64,000 nucleotides of DNA from an uncultured Saprospiraceae bacterium (GCA_938015435.1 CALLPN010000013.1:248001-312000), one strand, 5' to 3'. Positions 53,090 through 62,070 are shown, counted from the first letter of the stretch. Numbers and translations are program-made. Notes: generated by a model not told the origin, from the sequence alone.

Positions 53090-54029
53090 TTGTAAGATTG
53101 GAAATTTTAAATTCAAAGCCATAGCTGGGTGTGAGATAGAGTCTTCATGGGATCAGTTGACAGATTCAGCGACGATCACATTACCAAGGCGGTTGAGCTG
53201 GAAAGGAAAGAACATCATACTCGGTAAAGATCCAGTACTTAAAAAAGGTGATTCAGTTGAAATCAACTTAGGTTATAACGATCAGAACGACAAAGTATTC
53301 TCAGGATATGTAACGGCAGTAAGTGCCACTATACCAGCCGAAATCAAATGCCAAGATGCTATGTGGCTACTAAAGAGTAGTACCATTACCAAGACTTATA
53401 AGAGTGTTACGCTCAAGCAGCTGCTCCAAGATCTATTGCTTAATAGAATTCCATTTGAGGCTCCAGATGTAAATCTGGGGCCACTACGGATCAATAAAGC
53501 AACTCCAGCTCAAGTACTGGAAAAGTTACGAAGCATGTACTTGATCAAGAGCTTCTTCAGAGATGGAACTCTGTACAGTGGGTTGGCTTATTGGCCTTCG
53601 CTGAGCAAGACACATAAGCTAAGATTCGACACTCACATAGTGGAGTCCAATCTAGAGTATGTCAAAAAAGAAGATGTAAAAATCAAGCTTAAGATCATAG
53701 TGGTCAATAAGCAAAACGAGAAGAAAGAATATGAATTTGGTGATGCTGAAGGAGAGCAAAGGACGCTACACTTATATGATATCAAAGAGGATCAAGTACA
53801 GCATATAGGAGCTGAAGAGATAGAGCGATTAAGATATGATGGCTATAGAGGTGATATCACCACATTTGGAAAACCATTTGTACAGCATGGAGATGTAGTG
53901 GATCTTTTTGATCCTTTCTTCCCAGATAGATCAGGTTCTTATCTGGTTAAAAAAGTAAACCCTAGTTACGGAATGGATGGCTACAGACAAATATTAGAAT
54001 TAGACAACAGAATCAATGACAGCAATTAA
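53070..54029 (+). CDS. Baseplate hub (gpD/gp27-like)
   Basis: 319 aa. Start RLSANCKIGNFKFKAIAGCEI, then CQDAMWLLKSSTITKTY and a C-terminal HGDVVDLFDPFFPDRSGSYLVKK: the layout of the D/hub proteins (Mu gpP). Overlaps the spike gene by 14 bases. Confidence 0.72.
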   Translation: MIRLSANCKIGNFKFKAIAGCEIESSWDQLTDSATITLPRRLSWKGKNIILGKDPVLKKGDSVEINLGYNDQNDKVFSGYVTAVSATIPAEIKCQDAMWLLKSSTITKTYKSVTLKQLLQDLLLNRIPFEAPDVNLGPLRINKATPAQVLEKLRSMYLIKSFFRDGTLYSGLAYWPSLSKTHKLRFDTHIVESNLEYVKKEDVKIKLKIIVVNKQNEKKEYEFGDAEGEQRTLHLYDIKEDQVQHIGAEEIERLRYDGYRGDITTFGKPFVQHGDVVDLFDPFFPDRSGSYLVKKVNPSYGMDGYRQILELDNRINDSN

Positions 54030-54561
54030 ACAAGCCATTAAAGATCTCGCAAAATCAGGCGATGAGGTTTACAGCATTGTAGGCAAAGTGACTGCTGTGG
54101 ATAAGTCTAATAATACTGTAGATGTAACTCCAATCAATGGAGATGCAGAGATCTTAGAGGTAAGGTTACAATCACAGTTAGCCGATGATAAGGGCATAGT
54201 GGTATATCCAACTAATGGATCGATAGTGATAGCTACATTCGTTAATGAGGTGACAGCGTATGTTGCTATGTGTTCTGAAGTAGATCAATTAATCATGACA
54301 GTAGGCAATCAAAAGCTCAGGATAGATAACTCAGGAATAGCACATAGTAGCGCTACAGCCGATCTTAGTGATACGGTGATGAAACTGATTACGCTGATGA
54401 ATGATCTATTTACTAATCTGCAAACATTTAAGGTAATCAGTAATGTACCAGGCGCTCCTTCAGGTGCAGTATTTCCAGATAACCTGATTAAGCTTGCAAA
54501 ATCTAAGGTCGATTTAACGGTCATTGAAACACAGTTTAAATCTCTATTAAATGGCTATTAG
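54016..54561 (+). CDS. Baseplate spike (gpV/Mu gp45-like)
   Basis: 181 aa. An OB-fold-like start (GKVTAVDKSNNTVDVTPINGDAEI), then GIVVYPTNGSIVIATFVNE and a beta-helix-like end. Overlaps neighbours by a few bases. Confidence 0.7.
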   Translation: MTAIKQAIKDLAKSGDEVYSIVGKVTAVDKSNNTVDVTPINGDAEILEVRLQSQLADDKGIVVYPTNGSIVIATFVNEVTAYVAMCSEVDQLIMTVGNQKLRIDNSGIAHSSATADLSDTVMKLITLMNDLFTNLQTFKVISNVPGAPSGAVFPDNLIKLAKSKVDLTVIETQFKSLLNGY

Positions 54562-54844
54562 AAAAGATATACTATTTACGCATGTGGAGGATAGATACGA
54601 CATTGATATCAAGAATGGTGATTTTGTTATTGGCGAGAGTGATGTCCAGCACATCAGACACATCTGTGAAGGAGAGCAAGGTCAGTATAAGCAATATCCA
54701 AAATTAGGTTTAGGTATTCGCAAATATCTCAATGGACCTGTAGATGGAGAATTACAGCGTAGAGCAATGATTATGCTCAGGAGCGATGGATATACACCAT
54801 TGAGAGTAAGACAAGTAGAATCAGGATTAGTAATAAGGATATGA
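54551..54844 (+). CDS. gp25/gpW-like baseplate wedge (Mu gp46-like)
   Basis: 97 aa: TPLRVRQVESGLVIRI end, QYKQYPKLGLGIRKYLNGP centre, as in the gp25-like wedge proteins. Confidence 0.7.
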   Translation: MAIRKDILFTHVEDRYDIDIKNGDFVIGESDVQHIRHICEGEQGQYKQYPKLGLGIRKYLNGPVDGELQRRAMIMLRSDGYTPLRVRQVESGLVIRI

Positions 54845-55056
54845 AAAAGATAAGAGGACAAGCTGGACAATCAATATTCGACATAGCACTACAAGCTTAT
54901 GGCGATGCAGAGGGCGTAGGGGTGCTTTTACGTGACAATACTAACTTGATTAACAATGTCGATCCAAATGGTGTGACGATGGTCGTAGGCGGCTCTATAC
55001 TCAACCAAAGGAATGTAAATGAGATATTCTCAATTAGAAATCCAATAAGTAATTAA
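54841..55056 (+). CDS. LysM-like tail protein X
   Basis: 71 aa. GQAGQSIFDIALQAYGDAEGVGVLLRDN is the LysM/tail-X pattern. Binds the baseplate hub in other phages. Confidence 0.6.
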   Translation: MKKIRGQAGQSIFDIALQAYGDAEGVGVLLRDNTNLINNVDPNGVTMVVGGSILNQRNVNEIFSIRNPISN

Positions 55057-55057
55057 T

Positions 55058-55906
55058 ATGGCAAGGTCAATCGGAGTAATATATGATCAGATTATTGAAG
55101 AGAAGCAGAATAAACCAGCTCTTGACGGTTTACTTCCTGCTGATGAGTCATCCGTAGATTTGCTAGATGACTTGACAAGTGATAGTAAAGTCGCTGTATG
55201 GAGATTGTGGGCTTATATAGTAGCTCTTATCATTCACACTCATGAGGTAATGTGGGATGTGTTTAAGATAGATATAGAGGCCATTGTACAGGCTGCTGCT
55301 ACAGGAACCCCACGATGGTACCGAGATCAAGTTTTGAAATATCAACATGGCGATTCATTAGTCTATCTCAATCAGAAGTATCAGTATAATCCTATAGATG
55401 AAGATGCACGTATCGTTAAGAGCTGCGCAATTAATGAAAGGAGCAATGGTACAATATTTATTAAAGTCGCTAAAGACGATGGTTCCGATGGATTAACTAA
55501 GCTAACTACATCAGAGATAAATGCCTTAACTAGTTATGTCAATAAGATCAAGTTTGCTGGTGCCAAGACTGCCGTATATACCAATGATGCTGATCTACTC
55601 ACAATCAACTATGATCTATATTATGACCCAATAGTACCGTTAGATACATTGATATCCAATATAGAGTCTGCCGTTAAAAAACATTTAAGCAACTTAGATT
55701 TCGATGGAGTTCTTAATGTCAATAAGTTTACGGATGTATTACAATCGGTAACAGGCGTAGCAGATCCAGTATTTACATTCGGACAGTCTCAGGTAACGGG
55801 ATCATCAGACATAACAGAGTTCATCATAGAGAATCAACCAGGTTCAGGGTATTTCCAATTAGCTGACACCATAGAAAATCTATTCAACTTTATTCCGAAG
55901 TTATGA
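55058..55906 (+). CDS. Baseplate J-like protein (Mu gp47-like)
   Basis: 282 aa. SVDLLDDLTSDSKVAVWRLWAYIVALIIHTHEVM at the N-terminus, a C-terminal ISNIESAVKKHLSNLDFDGVLNVNKFTDVLQSVTGVAD in the J pattern. Confidence 0.72.
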   Translation: MARSIGVIYDQIIEEKQNKPALDGLLPADESSVDLLDDLTSDSKVAVWRLWAYIVALIIHTHEVMWDVFKIDIEAIVQAAATGTPRWYRDQVLKYQHGDSLVYLNQKYQYNPIDEDARIVKSCAINERSNGTIFIKVAKDDGSDGLTKLTTSEINALTSYVNKIKFAGAKTAVYTNDADLLTINYDLYYDPIVPLDTLISNIESAVKKHLSNLDFDGVLNVNKFTDVLQSVTGVADPVFTFGQSQVTGSSDITEFIIENQPGSGYFQLADTIENLFNFIPKL

Positions 55907-56469
55907 TTAATCTAAGAACCAATATATACAAGCTTGGTAGAGAATTGATTCCATACTTCCTAAGATCTACTGATAAGCTATACTGGTCTACAGAGCAGGG
56001 TTTGATATGGGTAACTAATGCTTTCAAAGCATGGACAGTAGATAGTACTCAGAGCCGTCATAAGCATTGGGTAGAGTCATTGCTCAGTCCTATCGATTGG
56101 CTCAATACTCAAGTGGCCATTTATGCGATCCAAGTATACTACAGACTCTCACTATCAGGCCAAGTGATATATATAGAGCATTATTTGAATGATCTATTTG
56201 ATGATAGTAATAGAGGCATTTACATTTCTGACGATTCAGTGATCGTACCTCCTTACATGTTTAATGAGGATCGACCAGATGGACTACTGCTATATAATAG
56301 CGGTAATCCTATTGTGCTTTTTAATGAGTCTGATTACGAAGATCAGGGTTCATTTATAGTTCATCTACCATCATCATTCAGTCTTACCGATACATTAGAA
56401 AAAAGAATAAGAGCTGCTGTTAATCAATACAGACAAGCAGGGGCTAATTTTACAATCATTGTAGATTAA
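55903..56469 (+). CDS. Tail protein I-like (Mu gp48-like)
   Basis: 188 aa. YFLRSTDKLYWSTEQG, then HLPSSFSLTDTLEKRIRAAVNQYRQAGANFTI at the end. Follows J with a 4-base overlap, as usual. Confidence 0.62.
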   Translation: MINLRTNIYKLGRELIPYFLRSTDKLYWSTEQGLIWVTNAFKAWTVDSTQSRHKHWVESLLSPIDWLNTQVAIYAIQVYYRLSLSGQVIYIEHYLNDLFDDSNRGIYISDDSVIVPPYMFNEDRPDGLLLYNSGNPIVLFNESDYEDQGSFIVHLPSSFSLTDTLEKRIRAAVNQYRQAGANFTIIVD

Positions 56470-56474
56470 TTGTT

Positions 56475-57161
56475 ATGAAAGAATTAGAAATACCAAATGG
56501 AGGAATGCCATTTCAAGGAGGGGATCTTATGTATTTGCAAACAGCATTAAGAGAGGCTATTCTAGGTGTTGCTAAAGGGTTGTCATCAAAAGATAGGTTT
56601 ATTTTATCTAATAAGTCTATCTATGCTAGCAATGCGGCAAACCATATCATAAGCGGTTCTTGGATATATATGAATTTGGAGCTATTATATTTTCCAACAA
56701 AAGAACTGCCTTTATCAGCAGATCTTAATGCCTATGGCATTTTTAAGAAAGTATCGTATGATCCTGCGGGAGCCGATATATTTAATGATGGTTTGACAAA
56801 GGACACATATAAGGTGTCTGAAGGCGAAATTAAACTGATTGCAGGAAATTCAGGTTCTAATATTAACCTTGGACAGCTGGATAGTTTTTTATTGACAGCT
56901 ACCCAATCGAGACATACCGTGTTTAGCAATGCAGGAAATAAGCTAGAAGTTGTACGTGATGGCAATGTCGTATGCTTGCAAGGAACTGTACTTGAAAATA
57001 TACAATATGAAGCTATTCCACAACTGTATCGACCAAGCTATATGATTGCTGGATTTTCAGTTGGTATTGGTACAGCTAAGGTCTATGTACAGCCAACTGG
57101 CGAGGTAATCGTTCAAGAGTTTAACAATCCAGGAACTATATCACTTACGTGGATAGTGTAG
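56475..57161 (+). CDS. Distal tail fibre / receptor-binding protein
   Basis: 228 aa. N-terminal IPNGGMPFQGGDLMYLQTALREAI, then beta-rich sequence with LLTATQSRHTVFSN and GNVVCLQGTV. Last prophage gene before the right-end sites. Function assigned by position and strand content. Confidence 0.55.
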   Translation: MKELEIPNGGMPFQGGDLMYLQTALREAILGVAKGLSSKDRFILSNKSIYASNAANHIISGSWIYMNLELLYFPTKELPLSADLNAYGIFKKVSYDPAGADIFNDGLTKDTYKVSEGEIKLIAGNSGSNINLGQLDSFLLTATQSRHTVFSNAGNKLEVVRDGNVVCLQGTVLENIQYEAIPQLYRPSYMIAGFSVGIGTAKVYVQPTGEVIVQEFNNPGTISLTWIV

Positions 57162-57169
57162 AAAAAAAG

Positions 57170-57186
57170 TGTACATTTCGTTTTTC
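57170..57186 (+). promoter_or_regulatory. Transposase-type end site R2
   Basis: TGTACATTTCGTTTTTC; matches L1 and L2 in inverted orientation. Confidence 0.6.
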
Positions 57187-57191
57187 AGAGT

Positions 57192-57208
57192 TGTACAATT
57201 CGATTTTC
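57192..57208 (+). promoter_or_regulatory. Transposase-type end site R1
   Basis: TGTACAATTCGATTTTC, 22 bases further out. The sequence then runs GGATTATAGCTGTGCCA, possibly the true phage end. Confidence 0.6.
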
Positions 57209-57393
57209 GGATTATAGCTGTGCCATTGTTTTTATAAAATGAATATGAGATTTGGAATGTAGTGATTGATAAAGCACTAATAATTGATAGTCGCAATTAT
57301 TTATCTGGCTCTGGTTTAATTCGGTTTTAAGGATTTATACTTGGTAGTAGAGTAATTTTTATATAAATTGCATTCATATTACAATTATTTATA

Positions 57394-57831
57394 ATGTATA
57401 AACACCTGATTATGTATACCAAACTCTCAATTAGTATCATTTCTATGTTCCTATTAGTGAATGTAGTTTCTGCTCAAGATTTTACTGCTGACGTCAGTAT
57501 TTCGAGCGATTTAGATTATTTTAATGAATATGTTTCTACGGATTCTGAAGTTTCAAATCTATCTGTGGACACAAAAGACATTTACTTCGACGTGCCTGCG
57601 CAAGTATCTCAATTCAATACGCAAACGAAATTATTTTCAATTGCTAATGGCACAACTAAGTACTCTCAAGCGGAGCTTCTAGATAAAGCAGGTAATAAGA
57701 CGATTAAAACTGTGGAATTGGCGGAGTCTAACAGAAGTATGGACATGAGTGATGTTCCTTCAGGATCATATTATATGATTTTGACGAATGATTCTGGAGA
57801 AGTACATTCTGAAAAGATTATAATTTTCTAA
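57394..57831 (+). CDS. Small secreted protein with sorting-domain-like C-terminus
   Basis: 145 aa. Signal peptide (LSISIISMFLLVNVVSAQ), short mature part, then a segment KTIKTVELAESNRSMDMSDV, SGSYYMILTNDSGEVHSEKIIIF with the beta-strand pattern of type A C-terminal sorting domains of the type IX secretion system. No large cargo before it, so it may be a free-standing domain-like protein. Not a firm family call. Confidence 0.6.
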   Translation: MYKHLIMYTKLSISIISMFLLVNVVSAQDFTADVSISSDLDYFNEYVSTDSEVSNLSVDTKDIYFDVPAQVSQFNTQTKLFSIANGTTKYSQAELLDKAGNKTIKTVELAESNRSMDMSDVPSGSYYMILTNDSGEVHSEKIIIF

Positions 57832-57860
57832 AATAATAAGAAATCAAAGTTTCTTAATTT

Positions 57861-57901
57861 CAAGAGGCATTCTCAATTCGAGATTGCCTCTTGTTTTGTT
57901 T
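57861..57901 (+). terminator. Rho-independent terminator
   Basis: CAAGAGGCA pairs with TGCCTCTTG, then TTTTGTTT. Confidence 0.8.
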
Positions 57902-57962
57902 ATTCCTTATTTATTAATAAAAAATAAATAAATGAAATAGCAGGAACTAAGAATGTCATAAC

Positions 57963-57970
57963 TAAGTTTG
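57963..57970 (+). promoter_or_regulatory. Putative -7 promoter element for ssrA (TAAGTTTG)
   Basis: TAnnTTTG match 60 bases upstream of the mature tmRNA. No clear -33 box. Confidence 0.35.
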
Positions 57971-58030
57971 TATTCTGCATGGCAAATGTATCATGCTCGA
58001 TAATGTTTCTATTACATGATCGTATTTTAT

Positions 58031-58395
58031 GGGGCTGACTGGTATCGACGGTAGAGTTGATTGGTTAGTAAGCACGCCGGAGCACTGATGATGCACTCCG
58101 TTAACAAATGATGATCAAACCATAATTGGCGAAAATAGATTCGCACTAGCTGCCTAATCAAGGATTAGTAAGCTTTTAGTCCTTGCGCTTGATGCCTGAT
58201 ACACAGCGTAGCGACTTAAAACTTTCGGGTAAGGAAGACTGGGTACTTTGACAGTAGTTCGAGATTAATTGAAGATAAGATGATGGTGTCGCCGCTTTTA
58301 TGCCTACCTGATTTCGAAAATCTGAATAAAAGCTAAGCATGTAGAAAGCTCTCCGGTGCTATGTCCGGACCAGGGTTCGAATCCCTGCAGCTCCA
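58031..58395 (+). ncRNA. ssrA: Transfer-messenger RNA
   Basis: tmRNA that rescues stalled ribosomes. The 5' end GGGGCTGACTGGTATCGAC and the 3' end GTTCGAATCCCTGCAGCTCC form the tRNA-like part: GGGGCTG pairs with CAGCTCC (one G-U), with a T-arm GGTTCGAATCC. The tag reading frame is GGC GAA AAT AGA TTC GCA CTA GCT GCC TAA (58128-58157), that is GENRFALAA. CCA is not encoded. About 365 nt. Confidence 0.95.
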
Positions 58396-58419
58396 CTTAA
58401 AACTCTAAAATGAGTTATC

Positions 58420-58455
58420 AAAACCCTTGTAGGATAATTTCTTGCAAGGGTTTTT
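58420..58455 (+). terminator. Terminator of ssrA
   Basis: AAAACCCTTG pairs with CAAGGGTTTT, then T run. Confidence 0.85.
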
Positions 58456-58614
58456 CGTTATATGATTACTAATGTGATAAATTAATGTCCTATATTTTAA
58501 TCGCAAATCCTTTGGCTATCAGAGTTTTTGGGTAATTAGACATCCTATGTCAAGAAAAAACAAATATTTTTTTCGGAATATTTGAATTATTGAAATAATC
58601 GTATTACATTTGTA

Positions 58615-58622
58615 ACATCGAA
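58615..58622 (+). promoter_or_regulatory. Promoter element TACATTTG
   Basis: Match to TAnnTTTG with a TTG 22 bases upstream (58590). It points to 58629 onward, which has no gene. Confidence 0.45.
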
Positions 58623-58628
58623 AGAGAT

Positions 58629-58724
58629 AAAAGATTCAGTTAAGCTGAATATAAGTTATATAAGAAGCATTCTAATTATCTAGGGGATAGACAAAAGCGC
58701 TCGCTTTTTCTTCCCCTTTTTTTA
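58629..58724 (+). ncRNA. Candidate small RNA of about 95 nt
   Basis: Between a TACATTTG promoter and a strong terminator (GGGG at 58683 with CCCC at 58713, and AAAAGCG with CGCTTTT inside, then seven T). It contains the hairpin ATTCAG/CTGAAT near 58637. No protein frame. The region 58396-58911 otherwise holds the twin repeats. Confidence 0.45.
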
Positions 58725-58725
58725 T

Positions 58726-58762
58726 GCAAGTGTTTGAGAATCAAACACGAAGAAGGAGTATA
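58726..58762. repeat. 37-nt hairpin repeat, copy 1
   Basis: Identical to 58829-58865. Core GTGTTTGA-GAA-TCAAACAC hairpin, then GAAGAAGGAG. After this copy an 11-codon frame starting ATGTGGCTTGCC is preceded by the GGAG. Confidence 0.7.
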
Positions 58763-58828
58763 ATGTGGCTTGCCTTAGCAAACACATGGGCTCCTTAACC
58801 TCAGGCCATTTCATTTTTAGTTTTAACA

Positions 58829-58865
58829 GCAAGTGTTTGAGAATCAAACACGAAGAAGGAGTATA
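58829..58865. repeat. 37-nt hairpin repeat, copy 2
   Basis: Exact second copy, 103 bases downstream. No ATG follows it. Downstream sequence diverges. Confidence 0.7.
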
Positions 58866-58911
58866 CCGCGGTTTGGCTTATAAGTGCACATTTTTTTTAG
58901 ATAAGCTCGCT

Positions 58912-59931
58912 CTACATTGCGATGCGAGCTTTCGGCGTTACATTTTGTCCTACAAACTGTCCAACAAGGTATTTTTGGTATGCAGATACAGCGATCATTC
59001 CCGCGTTATCCGTACAATATTGAAAAGCTGGAATAAAGTACTCCCAATTATTTTCATCGCAAAGGCTTATCAATCCATTACGCAGTCCGCTATTAGCAGA
59101 TACTCCACCTGCTATTGCTAAGCGTGTAATGCCAGATTGTTCTGCCGCCTTTGAAAGTTTGTTTAGAAGGATAGAGACAATCCTAACTTGCACAGATGCA
59201 CATATATTATTCATATTGTCATTTATAAATTGATCATCTTTTCTCATTTCTTTTTGGAGAAAGTGCATTATGCTAGTTTTGAGACCACTAAAACTAAAGT
59301 TAAGGCCATCAACTCTGGGTTCAGTAAAAGTATATATCGATTCTCCATCTTTAGCGTATCGATCTATAACCGGCCCAGCTGGATAGGGGAGTCCAAGCAT
59401 TTTTCCAGTTTTATCAAAAGCCTCTCCTGCTGCATCATCGATAGTCTGACCCAATATAGTCATCTCCAAATAATTATCAACTCTAACAATCTGAGTATGG
59501 CCACCAGATACAGTCAAGCAAAGAAATGGAAACTCAGGTTTAGGGTCCTCAGCAAAGTGTGCTAGGATATGAGCATTCATATGATGGACTTCGATTAGAG
59601 GGATATCTAAACTCAATGCCATTGACTTAGCAAAAGATACGCCTACGATTAAGCTTCCAAGTAAGCCAGGACCTCTCGTAAATCCAATTGCAGATAGATC
59701 CTTTTGTTGAACACCAGCATCATCTAATGCAGATTTTACTACGGGTACGATGTTGGCCATATGCGCTCTTGAAGCAAGTTCTGGTACTACACCGCCATAT
59801 TGTTCATGTACACTTTGGTTAGCTATCCGATTACTCTTAACAACACCGTCTATTATTATCGCTGCGGAAGTGTCATCACAGGATGATTCTATAGCTAATA
59901 TGATCACCTTTTCGCCTTTCTTATCATTCAT
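58912..59931 (-). CDS. tsaD: tRNA N6-adenosine threonylcarbamoyltransferase
   Basis: 339 aa, normal length. Transfers the threonylcarbamoyl group to A37 of ANN-reading tRNAs, with TsaB and TsaE. Visible: AIESSCDDTSAAII (ATP-binding N-terminal), GGVVPELASRAH, the metal motif HMNAH at residues 117-121, and GGHTQIVRV. Iron/zinc and ASKHA fold expected. The gene runs leftward, convergent with the ssrA region. Confidence 0.95.
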   Translation of the reverse strand: MNDKKGEKVIILAIESSCDDTSAAIIIDGVVKSNRIANQSVHEQYGGVVPELASRAHMANIVPVVKSALDDAGVQQKDLSAIGFTRGPGLLGSLIVGVSFAKSMALSLDIPLIEVHHMNAHILAHFAEDPKPEFPFLCLTVSGGHTQIVRVDNYLEMTILGQTIDDAAGEAFDKTGKMLGLPYPAGPVIDRYAKDGESIYTFTEPRVDGLNFSFSGLKTSIMHFLQKEMRKDDQFINDNMNNICASVQVRIVSILLNKLSKAAEQSGITRLAIAGGVSANSGLRNGLISLCDENNWEYFIPAFQYCTDNAGMIAVSAYQKYLVGQFVGQNVTPKARIAM

Positions 59932-60122
59932 ATTCTAAAAATGGATATTTACCTTGTGTTAAATAAATTAATCTTTGTAATATTGTCACACGCCAAATCT
60001 GATAAGGATATGCATCTATAACCAGAAGAGGTATTATTAAGGGCTCATATATCTTCCTTTATGGTAGATTTATGTCGGATTAACTTCTAACTAGTAACAA
60101 ACGCAAAATTAAGCTTTATTCA

Positions 60123-60707
60123 ATGAAAAACATTTTCAAAATACTCATATACCTACTTGCGGCACTACTTGCTTATATGCTTTATGCTTCTATCAAAGAG
60201 CCGATTAAGTTCCAGGCAGCTAAGAACGCAAGAAAAGCTGTGGTAGTTAAGCAATTAGAAGACATCAGAACTTCTCAAGAAATCTTTAGGTCAATTACAG
60301 GCAAATTTGCAAATGACTTTGATACTTTATCAACAGTATTGAAAACAGGGCAGATTCCTTTTATTATTCTGACAGAAGATCCTGATTTTCCTGGAGATTC
60401 AGAAAAATTTATAACTGACACAACTTATGCTTCTGCTATTGATAGTATTACGGCACTTGCTATTAACCTTGATTCTTTAAGATATGTTCCGTTTTCGGGT
60501 GGTAAGACATTTGATATAGCAGCAGATACTCTTACTTATCAGTCTACATTAGTAAATGTGGTAGAAGTAGGTACGTATTGGAAAGATTTTATGGGTAAGT
60601 ATAAAGATCCTAAATATGGTAAGTACGACCAATCATACGAGCCCTCAAAGCGTATTAAGTTCGGTGATTTGAATAAGCCAAATATATCAGGAAGTTGGGA
60701 CAGATAA
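60123..60707 (+). CDS. Membrane-anchored hypothetical protein
   Basis: 194 aa. One N-terminal transmembrane helix (IFKILIYLLAALLAYMLYASI), then a periplasmic-type domain starting with a coiled coil (RKAVVVKQLEDIRTSQEIFRSITGKFAN). Conserved-looking in Bacteroidota, function unknown. Overlaps the next gene by 13 bases. Confidence 0.65.
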   Translation: MKNIFKILIYLLAALLAYMLYASIKEPIKFQAAKNARKAVVVKQLEDIRTSQEIFRSITGKFANDFDTLSTVLKTGQIPFIILTEDPDFPGDSEKFITDTTYASAIDSITALAINLDSLRYVPFSGGKTFDIAADTLTYQSTLVNVVEVGTYWKDFMGKYKDPKYGKYDQSYEPSKRIKFGDLNKPNISGSWDR

Positions 60708-61501
60708 ATCTAACCTTCACTTCGAAAAATATAGATCCTAAAGATCATATACTGTCTGTCCTTATTGCGGCAGACAGTTTTGTTTATGGCATATTAGATA
60801 AACAACGTAATCTAGTTGCTGCAGGCGATCATGTTATAGACATGGTTAGTGATAATCCATTCCAAAATGTTAAATCTGATAGTAATATTAGATCAGACTA
60901 TTTCAAAACTGTAATAGTGTACTCAACTACAGAATTTGCTCATTTGAGTGAATTAGATTTTGGTGGTGGTGATTTTGAGGCATATTTCAATACAACATCT
61001 ATTGGTGACGAAATACTAAGTGATAAATTTACTGATAGTGGAGTCCATGTAATTTATCCAGTGAGTAGTAGTATGAAAACCCTACTCAATGAGTTGTTAG
61101 AGCCTTCATACGAATTACATATCTCTACTGTAATGAGGCAGTATATCTATCCTTCGCAGGCTAAGAAAAACTTAGCTTTGGTTATAAATGATAGGTTGCA
61201 TTTTATGGCATACAACGGAGGTAGTCTTACCATGTACAATGCTTATACTTTTAGAACAAAAGAGGATTTTTTGTATTATTTGCAGTTAGCTACTGATTTC
61301 GCTGACTTAAATAGTGAAAAAGATGCCCTCGAAATAGGTGGCTGGTTAGGCGTAGATTCAGGTATATATAAATTTATATCTCCTTATTATCGTCATCTGA
61401 ATTGGGTTACTCTTCCATTTATGAGTTTGAGATCCACAGACCAGAGTCATCTGAAGCATCATTATTTTGCGTTATATGCCAGTGCATTATGCGTATCATA
61501 G
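60695..61501 (+). CDS. DUF3822 family protein
   Basis: 268 aa. HILSVLIAADSFVYGILD, YFKTVIVYSTTEFAHL and NLALVINDRLHFMAYNGGSLTMYNAYTFRTKEDFLYYLQL are the DUF3822 pattern (an ASKHA-like fold). Usually next to rsmD in Bacteroidota, as here. Function unknown. Confidence 0.8.
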   Translation: MGQINLTFTSKNIDPKDHILSVLIAADSFVYGILDKQRNLVAAGDHVIDMVSDNPFQNVKSDSNIRSDYFKTVIVYSTTEFAHLSELDFGGGDFEAYFNTTSIGDEILSDKFTDSGVHVIYPVSSSMKTLLNELLEPSYELHISTVMRQYIYPSQAKKNLALVINDRLHFMAYNGGSLTMYNAYTFRTKEDFLYYLQLATDFADLNSEKDALEIGGWLGVDSGIYKFISPYYRHLNWVTLPFMSLRSTDQSHLKHHYFALYASALCVS

Positions 61502-62025
61502 GAGGAGAGTTTGGTAGTAGGAGATTTAACCCTCCGGCAAATAATTGGCCTACGAGACCAACAACGGATTTTGCTAAAGAAGCACTGTATAATATCCTAC
61601 AGAATAAAATTGACTTTGAAGAAACCAAAATGTTGGACCTATTTGGTGGAACAGGAAACCATTGTTATGAGTTTCTTTCACGTGGTAGTAACGATGTCAC
61701 TTATGTAGATAGCTTTGGGAAGTGCGTTTCTTTTGTCAAGAAGACTGCTTTAGAGTTAGATGTTAAGGATAGACTCAAAGTGATCAAGTCCGATGTTTTT
61801 CGATTTATCAAATCGGCAACTGTTGAATATGATTTCATTTTTGCAGACCCACCATATAACTTAAAGATGCTTAATCAATTGCCAGATCTTATCTTAGATA
61901 AAGGCATGCTAGCTAAAGATGGAATTCTAGTAATCGAGCATGATAAACATAATTCATTCGAAGAGCATAAAAGATTTGTGGACGTTCGTAAATACGGAGG
62001 TTGCATGTTTAGTTTTTTTGAGTGA
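61489..62025 (+). CDS. rsmD: 16S rRNA (guanine-966-N2)-methyltransferase
   Basis: 178 aa from the ATG at 61489 (MRIIGGEFGSRRFNPP). SAM motif MLDLFGGTGNH (48-58) and the N2-guanine catalytic motif DPPYN (120-124). PTRPTTDFAKEALYNIL is the RsmD N-terminal signature. Overlaps the end of the DUF3822 gene by 13 bases. Confidence 0.92.
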   Translation: MRIIGGEFGSRRFNPPANNWPTRPTTDFAKEALYNILQNKIDFEETKMLDLFGGTGNHCYEFLSRGSNDVTYVDSFGKCVSFVKKTALELDVKDRLKVIKSDVFRFIKSATVEYDFIFADPPYNLKMLNQLPDLILDKGMLAKDGILVIEHDKHNSFEEHKRFVDVRKYGGCMFSFFE

Positions 62026-62055
62026 TCTGAAACTTCCAGAACCTGTTTAACTTCT

Positions 62056-62063
62056 TATATTTG
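62056..62063 (+). promoter_or_regulatory. Putative -7 element for pyrR (TATATTTG)
   Basis: TAnnTTTG match only 7 bases before the pyrR ATG. If real, the transcript would be nearly leaderless. Confidence 0.35.
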
Positions 62064-62070
62064 TTGTTGC

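Larger units (their letters stand above)
21313..57238. mobile_element. Mu-like transposable prophage (ends approximate)
   Basis: About 36 kb carrying a repressor/Cro switch, MuA- and MuB-like genes, terminase, DUF935 portal, MuF, protease/scaffold, capsid, sheath, tube, tape measure and baseplate genes. The flanking genes are ordinary host genes. Six related TGTAC(A/G)TTTCG(T/A)TTTT sites cluster only at the two ends, as expected of MuA-type transposase sites. The exact ends were set by an 8-bp direct repeat (ATGAATAT at 21305 and 57239), which could be coincidental. The transposase gene is frameshifted, so mobility is doubtful. Confidence 0.85.

Noticed and set aside
58765..59121. 118-codon rightward frame before tsaD
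   Set aside because: Antisense to the end of tsaD, no recognisable product.
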